Source: an uncultured Collinsella sp. (GTDB lineage: Bacteria > Actinomycetota > Coriobacteriia > Coriobacteriales > Coriobacteriaceae). Taken from it: DNA of 17,238 nt. Made by a program: the position numbers and the translations under genes. The stretch is taken from the NCBI GenBank assembly GCA_902494295.1, contig CABUSL010000030.1, positions 1 to 17,238 on the forward strand, in the 5' to 3' direction. Below are positions 13,483 through 17,238 of the stretch, piece after piece (position 1 is the stretch's first letter; the number at the start of each line of letters is the position of its first letter). Below the pieces are notes generated by a model. That model ran no database searches. It was not told the DNA's origin and saw only the letters and a list, made by a program, of their open reading frames with translations.

Positions 13483-14525
13483 TGGATCCAAGCGTCTACC
13501 TCCCCGCCTTCCTGGAGCGCGCCTACCTTGCGTCGCACCCCGAACTCACCGATGCAGCACGCGAGCTTGTCCATAACGACGTGAGCGTCAACCCTCATAA
13601 GTATGCGCAGACCGAGCATGCCCAGGCGCTGCTGTCCTATGCCGGCGTTCATCGTCACCTACTCGACGAGCTTCGCCGCATCGAGGACATGGGCAGCGAC
13701 GAGGAGTTTGAGCAGACGCGCAACCGCTTGTTCGACGACATGCGCGATGAGCTGCTCAAGATTGTTCGCGTCGATGCGCATGTCCTCGATGCCCAGTTGC
13801 TCGCCATCATTTTGGCGGACACGCCCGTTGATGCCTGCCTGGGCGACCTGCTGAAGCTCGAAGCGACCGCGGCCGATTACCTGCAGCAAAGCGTGCCCGG
13901 GTTCGATATGGAAGCCCCACACTACTGGGCCAACAAGGTGCTGGCAGACGGCGTGACGACGGCCGATCTCACCGTAAGCGAGCCGGCGTTTATCGGGTGG
14001 CTCCACACGCTCGAGGCTATCTCGCAGCTGTGCATGGCGAGCGCTCGCTACCGTGCTGCCGCCAACTATTCTCGCCGCGTTCTTAAGGCGGAAGGCTATC
14101 CCACCCGAGCTGCAGGCACCGTGCTACTCGCCCTCGCTCGTCTGGAAGACGAGGACGGCTTTTTTGCCCTGGCCCACCAGCTCGAGGAGCAGATGGGGGC
14201 CGATGCCCTCGAGAACTCCCCCTGGTACCTACTCGCCCGCACGATTCTGCTGTTCAAAACGAACAAGATGCGCCCGGCGACACGCGCACTGCGCGAGTTT
14301 GCCAACCGCTGCGAGGGCGGCGCGTTCTTTTTGCTGAACCCCATGTATCAGACGCCGTACCTCCCCTGCCGGCCCGAACCGCACGACCCCTGGGACCTTT
14401 CGCATCAGGCAGTTTGGGAGGCCGACGGCATCATCTCGGATACTCCCGACTTTGCCCCCTGGGCCAACGCTTGCGAAGACGTATCGCAGCTTGCCCAGGA
14501 ATTTGCGCGCCGTTACGGCTTTTAA
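13482..14525 (+). CDS. unknown helical-repeat (TPR-like) protein B, paralogue of A, 347 aa
   Basis: Function unknown. Helical and soluble, with no signal peptide. Landmarks line up with the preceding protein: ELTDAA at 21-26 against PLTDAA at 24-29; AFIGWLHTLEAISQLCMASA followed by RYRAAANYSRRVL (about 169-201) against 154-185 of protein A; SPWYLLARTILLFKTNKMRP (246-265) against DPWTLIAL and following; and a final TPDFAPWANACEDVSQLAQE against APDNASFAAWVATNDIVRSQ. The similarity is weak in identity but collinear, so this is an old tandem duplication. The GTG start at 13482 overlaps the upstream stop by one base and has AGGGAGGAG ahead of it. murT-gatD begins 45 bp downstream, so the three genes are likely one operon. 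A scaffold or adaptor role is a guess from the fold only. Confidence 0.8.
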   Translation: MDPSVYLPAFLERAYLASHPELTDAARELVHNDVSVNPHKYAQTEHAQALLSYAGVHRHLLDELRRIEDMGSDEEFEQTRNRLFDDMRDELLKIVRVDAHVLDAQLLAIILADTPVDACLGDLLKLEATAADYLQQSVPGFDMEAPHYWANKVLADGVTTADLTVSEPAFIGWLHTLEAISQLCMASARYRAAANYSRRVLKAEGYPTRAAGTVLLALARLEDEDGFFALAHQLEEQMGADALENSPWYLLARTILLFKTNKMRPATRALREFANRCEGGAFFLLNPMYQTPYLPCRPEPHDPWDLSHQAVWEADGIISDTPDFAPWANACEDVSQLAQEFARRYGF

Positions 14526-14570
14526 CGGCACAATCGCCACGACCATGTCATTTACGTTAGGAACGACTTC

Positions 14571-16748
14571 ATGAACTTCCGCTCATCTCTCGCCTGCACC
14601 TCGAGCGATATCGCCCGCTGGGGGCTGCGCTCCGTCCTTAAGCGCCAGGGCGGCGTACTCCCCGGCCACATCGCCATGAAGATCGACCCCGAGCTGCTAC
14701 GCGACCTCGCGGGTCTTGTCGACCGCAGCGTGGTAATCACCGGCACCAACGGCAAGACCACCACCTCCAACCTCATCGCCGACGCCGTTGCCGCCAGCGG
14801 CGCCACCGTGGTATGCAACCGTGCCGGAAACAACATGGAGCCGGGCGTAGTTGGTGCCCTGCTCGAGAGCCGCAGCGATCTTAAGCGTGCCGGCAGCGGC
14901 AAGCGCGTGGGTGTCTTTGAGTGCGACGAGCTCTACACGGTGCGCGTCCTGCCCAAGCTCAAGCCGACCTACTTTGTGCTGCTCAACCTGTTCCGCGACC
15001 AGCTGGACCGCTACGGCGAGATCGACCACACCCAGGACGTCATCGCCCATGCGCTGGAGCTTTCGCCGGCAACGACGCTCATCTATAACGCCGACGATCC
15101 GCTGTGCGCCTCGATCGCCGCACGCGTCCCTAATATGAGCATTGCCTTTGGCATCGACGGTGCCACAGGCACCGAGTCCGATCGCATTAGCGACTCGCGT
15201 TTTTGCTCGCAGTGCAACGCGCCGTTGGAGTACGACTATGTGCAGTACGGCCAGCTCGGAGCCTATCATTGTCCTTCGTGCGGTTGGGGTCGCCCCGCGC
15301 TGCTCCGTCGCGTAACGGACATTGAGCTCACCTGCGACGGCTACGGCTTTGACCTGAACTTTGGACCCGACGCCGACGCACCCGCAACGCACATCGCCAC
15401 GCGCTACAACGGCCTGTACATGGTCTATAACGTTGCCGCCGCCTTCTTTGCGGCGCGCGAGTTGGGCGTGGACGCGGCGCATCTGCAGCCCACGCTCGAT
15501 GCCTACGTCCCCGCCGGCGGACGCATGGGCCGTTGGGATATCGCCGGCCGAACCGTCGAGGCAAACCTGGCCAAAAACCCCGTGGGCTTCGATCGCCAGA
15601 TTCAGTCCATTAAAACGGCAGGCGGCAGGCTCTGCGCCTTCTTCCTGAACGACAACGACGCCGACGGCCACGATGTCTCGTGGATCTACGACGTCGACTT
15701 CGAGCGCATCGCCGATACCCCAGGGCTTGTCGCCTTTGTCGGGGGTACGCGCGCGCACGATATGCAGGTACGCCTGAAGTACGCCGGCATCGACGCCGCC
15801 ATCATCTCGAATATCGAGCAGGCGATCGGCGCCGTGGCAGACGAGGAGGCTGGCGATACGTTCTACGCCGTCGCCAACTACACGGCCTTCCCGCCGCTGG
15901 TCAAGGAGCTCGACGAGCTTAAGGGCACCGATGCGAGCTCGGTCGCCTCCCACGCCGTAACGCGCGCCGATGGCAGCGCTGTCCCCACCGACATTGCGCC
16001 GGTCGAGCTTTCGCGCCCGCTACGCATCGTCTACCTGTATCCCGATGCCCTCAACCTCTATGGCGACGGCGGCAACGTCATTGCCCTCGAGCGCCGCTGC
16101 GCCTGGCGTGGCATCCCCGTGCGCGTGGACGAGGTCCGTATGGGCGAGTCACTCGATCTCACCGACGCCGACATCGTTATGATGGGCGGTGGCTCCGACC
16201 GCGACCAGTTGGCTGTAGCACATGAATTGCTCGCGCAAAAAGACAAGGTTGCGGCCTATGTTGAGAATGGCGGCACACTGCTTGCCATCTGTGGCAGCTA
16301 TCAGCTGCTCGGCCGTTCGTACTACATGGGCGACGATCGCATTGAGGGTCTGGGCGTCATTGCCGCCGAGACTGTGCGCGGCTCCGACCGCCTGATCGGC
16401 AACGTCGCCGTCAAGACCAACCTGGCACCCGAGCCCTTTGTGGGATTCGAGAACCACGGCGGCCGCACCCTGCTCGATGCAGAGGCCACGCCGCTCGGAA
16501 CGTCCGTCGTCACGGGCACCGGCAACAACGGCGACGATGGCTTTGAGGGTTTGATCTACAAGGGCGTCATCGGCACGTACCTGCACGGACCGGCGCTGCC
16601 CAAGAACCCCGAACTCGCCGACTGGCTGATCGCGCACGCCCTCGAGCGCCGCGGCGACGCACAGGCCGCCGCCCTGCTGCCGCTCAAGCCCCTCGACGAC
16701 ACCTACGAGCACGCCGCCCACGACGCCGCCATGAAGCTCCTCCCCTAA
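14571..16748 (+). CDS. murT-gatD: MurT-GatD fusion: lipid II isoglutaminyl synthase (glutamine-hydrolysing), 725 aa
   Basis: Amidates the alpha-carboxyl of D-glutamate in the lipid II stem peptide to D-isoglutamine, using ammonia from glutamine, on the inner face of the membrane. The MurT part (about 1-450) has the Mur ligase P-loop GTNGKTT at 58-64, the zinc ribbon C212-x2-C215...C234-x2-C237 inserted in the middle domain, and the DUF1727 region with NDNDADGHDVSW (360-371), whose aspartates include the probable counterpart of the MurT residue that completes the GatD triad. A linker of about 30 residues (450-482) joins the GatD part (about 483-725), a class I glutamine amidotransferase with nucleophile C574 in LAICGSYQLLG and H672 in TYLHGP. 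In most Gram-positives these are two genes; here both are in one uninterrupted frame. The ATG at 14571 follows AGGA. A terminator starts six bases after the stop. Confidence 0.95.
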   Translation: MNFRSSLACTSSDIARWGLRSVLKRQGGVLPGHIAMKIDPELLRDLAGLVDRSVVITGTNGKTTTSNLIADAVAASGATVVCNRAGNNMEPGVVGALLESRSDLKRAGSGKRVGVFECDELYTVRVLPKLKPTYFVLLNLFRDQLDRYGEIDHTQDVIAHALELSPATTLIYNADDPLCASIAARVPNMSIAFGIDGATGTESDRISDSRFCSQCNAPLEYDYVQYGQLGAYHCPSCGWGRPALLRRVTDIELTCDGYGFDLNFGPDADAPATHIATRYNGLYMVYNVAAAFFAARELGVDAAHLQPTLDAYVPAGGRMGRWDIAGRTVEANLAKNPVGFDRQIQSIKTAGGRLCAFFLNDNDADGHDVSWIYDVDFERIADTPGLVAFVGGTRAHDMQVRLKYAGIDAAIISNIEQAIGAVADEEAGDTFYAVANYTAFPPLVKELDELKGTDASSVASHAVTRADGSAVPTDIAPVELSRPLRIVYLYPDALNLYGDGGNVIALERRCAWRGIPVRVDEVRMGESLDLTDADIVMMGGGSDRDQLAVAHELLAQKDKVAAYVENGGTLLAICGSYQLLGRSYYMGDDRIEGLGVIAAETVRGSDRLIGNVAVKTNLAPEPFVGFENHGGRTLLDAEATPLGTSVVTGTGNNGDDGFEGLIYKGVIGTYLHGPALPKNPELADWLIAHALERRGDAQAAALLPLKPLDDTYEHAAHDAAMKLLP

Positions 16749-16754
16749 CGCCCC

Positions 16755-16793
16755 AACCACCACAAAGGGGACAGGCACCTTTGTGGTGGTTTT
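16755..16793 (+). terminator. intrinsic terminator of the murT-gatD operon
   Basis: AACCACCACAAAGG (16755-16768) is perfectly complementary to CCTTTGTGGTGGTT (16778-16791), with loop GGACAGGCA, followed by a short T-run (TTTT at 16790-16793). The stem is 14 bp. The apex reads GGGACAGGCAC, nearly identical to the apex of the hairpin at 7428-7458. Confidence 0.85.
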
Positions 16794-16812
16794 GACCCGT
16801 CCCAGCGGTTTG

Positions 16813-16867
16813 TCTCAATCTGTAACATCTAGACCGTTAAAAGTCGTCTTACTGTTACAGAATGAGA
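16813..16867. repeat. hairpin repeat copy 1 (40-bp phased arms)
   Basis: Left arm TCTCAATCTGTAACA (16813-16827) and right arm TGTTACAGAATGAGA (16853-16867) pair over 15 positions with a single A-A mismatch. Arm starts are exactly 40 bp apart. It is the first of two tandem copies with an 80-bp period. Confidence 0.75.
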
Positions 16868-16892
16868 TGTTCGTCCCGACGCCTGCCTTTTG

Positions 16893-16947
16893 TCTCGATC
16901 TGTAACACATAGAGCCGATTTATCAGCCCAGATGTTACAGGTTGAGA
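16893..16947. repeat. hairpin repeat copy 2 (40-bp phased arms)
   Basis: Left arm TCTCGATCTGTAACA (16893-16907) and right arm TGTTACAGGTTGAGA (16933-16947) pair over all 15 positions, counting two G-U wobbles. Arms start 80 bp after those of copy 1. About 40 of 60 bases agree between 16811-16870 and 16891-16950, nearly all of them in the arms, while the loops have diverged. Confidence 0.75.
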
Positions 16948-17030
16948 TGTTTGAAGATCGGGATAGAGAGCCAGCTCCTATGTGGTGGTTTTCCAGTTTG
17001 CCAACGATATACGCGCCGGCAAAAAAGTCT

Positions 17031-17038
17031 GCTATACT
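17031..17038 (+). promoter_or_regulatory. candidate extended -10 of tRNA-Glu
   Basis: GCTATACT contains the box TATACT at 17033-17038, with TG shortly before it (TGCTATACT), an extended -10 form. Transcription would begin just ahead of the tRNA 5' end at 17049. TTGCCA at 16998-17003 is too far upstream (29 bp) to be its -35. Confidence 0.5.
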
Positions 17039-17048
17039 CTTTCCCGCT

Positions 17049-17125
17049 GTCCCCATCGTCTAGCGGCCAAGGACGCCACCCTTTCAAGGTGGATATCGCG
17101 GGTTCGAATCCCGCTGGGGGCACCA
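17049..17125 (+). tRNA. tRNA-Glu (anticodon UUC)
   Basis: A complete cloverleaf can be drawn. Acceptor GTCCCCA pairs with TGGGGGC (one U-G); the D arm begins GTCTAGCGG and closes with GAC; the anticodon stem CCACC/GGTGG encloses loop CTTTCAA with anticodon TTC; the T arm is GCGGG-TTCGAAT-CCCGC; and the discriminator A is followed by an encoded CCA (17123-17125). It is a single-gene transcript with an upstream TATACT box and a downstream terminator. Confidence 0.97.
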
Positions 17126-17136
17126 TTTGAGATGTG

Positions 17137-17168
17137 AAGCCCGTTACCAATTCGGTAGCGGGCTTTTT
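17137..17168 (+). terminator. intrinsic terminator of tRNA-Glu
   Basis: AAGCCCGTTACC (17137-17148) pairs with GGTAGCGGGCTT (17154-17165) over 12 positions with one wobble and a five-base loop, followed by TTTTT (17164-17168), 11 bases after the CCA end. Confidence 0.9.
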
Positions 17169-17171
17169 GCT

Positions 17172-17238
17172 ACCCATACGCCGGGATTCGAACCCCGAGG
17201 GCATAAAATCACACTGCCATCCAGGGCCCGTGGACAAA
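17172..17238 (-). other. tRNA T-arm-like fragment or edge of a minus-strand tRNA
   Basis: On the complement, CGGGG-TTCGAAT-CCCGG (17181-17197) looks like a T arm with the canonical TTCGAAT loop and four of five stem pairs. It is followed by CGTATGGGTA without an encoded CCA. I could not fold a full cloverleaf from the upstream part visible here, which contains ATGCCCTCG and a run to the window end. It may be a degraded tRNA, a tRNA 3' fragment left by integration, or part of a tRNA with a long variable arm that continues past the window. Confidence 0.35.

Noticed and set aside
14697..15953. 418-codon minus-strand frame inside murT-gatD
   Set aside because: Shadow of the fusion gene; no ribosome site and no domain.
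16813..16947. CRISPR-like array
   Set aside because: Only two units, the arms are inverted and not uniform direct repeats, the loops are partly related, and no cas gene is nearby.
16935..17237. 100-codon minus-strand frame reading PPAGFEPAISTLKGW
   Set aside because: This is the well-known artefact of translating across a tRNA gene; it covers the whole tRNA-Glu.

Overview
The window looks like chromosomal DNA from a high-GC, anaerobic gut actinobacterium of the Coriobacteriia, most likely Collinsella or a close relative. This rests on gene content (GH4/PTS alpha-glucoside use, several fermentative alcohol and polyol dehydrogenases, a multi-cluster ferredoxin-type protein, MurT/GatD cell-wall amidation), GC-rich codon use and the style of the intergenic hairpins. 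No database search was possible, so the taxon is inference.

Layout. (1) 35-1905: a small unrecognised gene on +, converging on a minus-strand pair, ychF followed 11 nt later by a three-helix DUF1648 membrane protein. (2) 2033-7346: an alpha-glucoside locus. On the minus strand are a PTS EIICB permease and a GH4 6-phospho-alpha-glucosidase. Divergent on + are a zinc polyol-type dehydrogenase and a GntR/HutC-family regulator. The 357-bp divergent region carries three related TGTCTA-type palindromes, good candidates for the regulator's operators. The permease would import and phosphorylate a glucoside, GH4 would split it to glucose-6-phosphate plus an aglycone, and the dehydrogenase may oxidise the aglycone or a related polyol. 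(3) 7356-7458: a strong double-hairpin terminator. (4) 7478-11905, all minus: a four-cluster iron-sulfur protein, a broken glycerol dehydrogenase pseudogene, an intact glycerol dehydrogenase, and a group III iron-dependent alcohol dehydrogenase, each of the last two with its own terminator. (5) 11906-12405: 500 bp without a credible gene, with short repeats and hairpins. (6) 12406-16748 on +: two adjoining paralogous helical-repeat genes of unknown function, then one ORF that fuses MurT and GatD, the two subunits of lipid II isoglutaminyl synthase. (7) 16755-17238: a terminator, two hairpins whose four arms recur every 40 bp, tRNA-Glu(UUC) with its terminator, and a T-arm-like tRNA fragment on the minus strand at the window edge.

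Most worth a second look: the palindrome-controlled glucoside/polyol locus, the MurT-GatD fusion with its pair of unknown upstream genes, the 40-bp phased hairpin array, and the in-frame-deleted gldA remnant. Nothing here is clearly a defence system, prophage, CRISPR array or complete insertion sequence.
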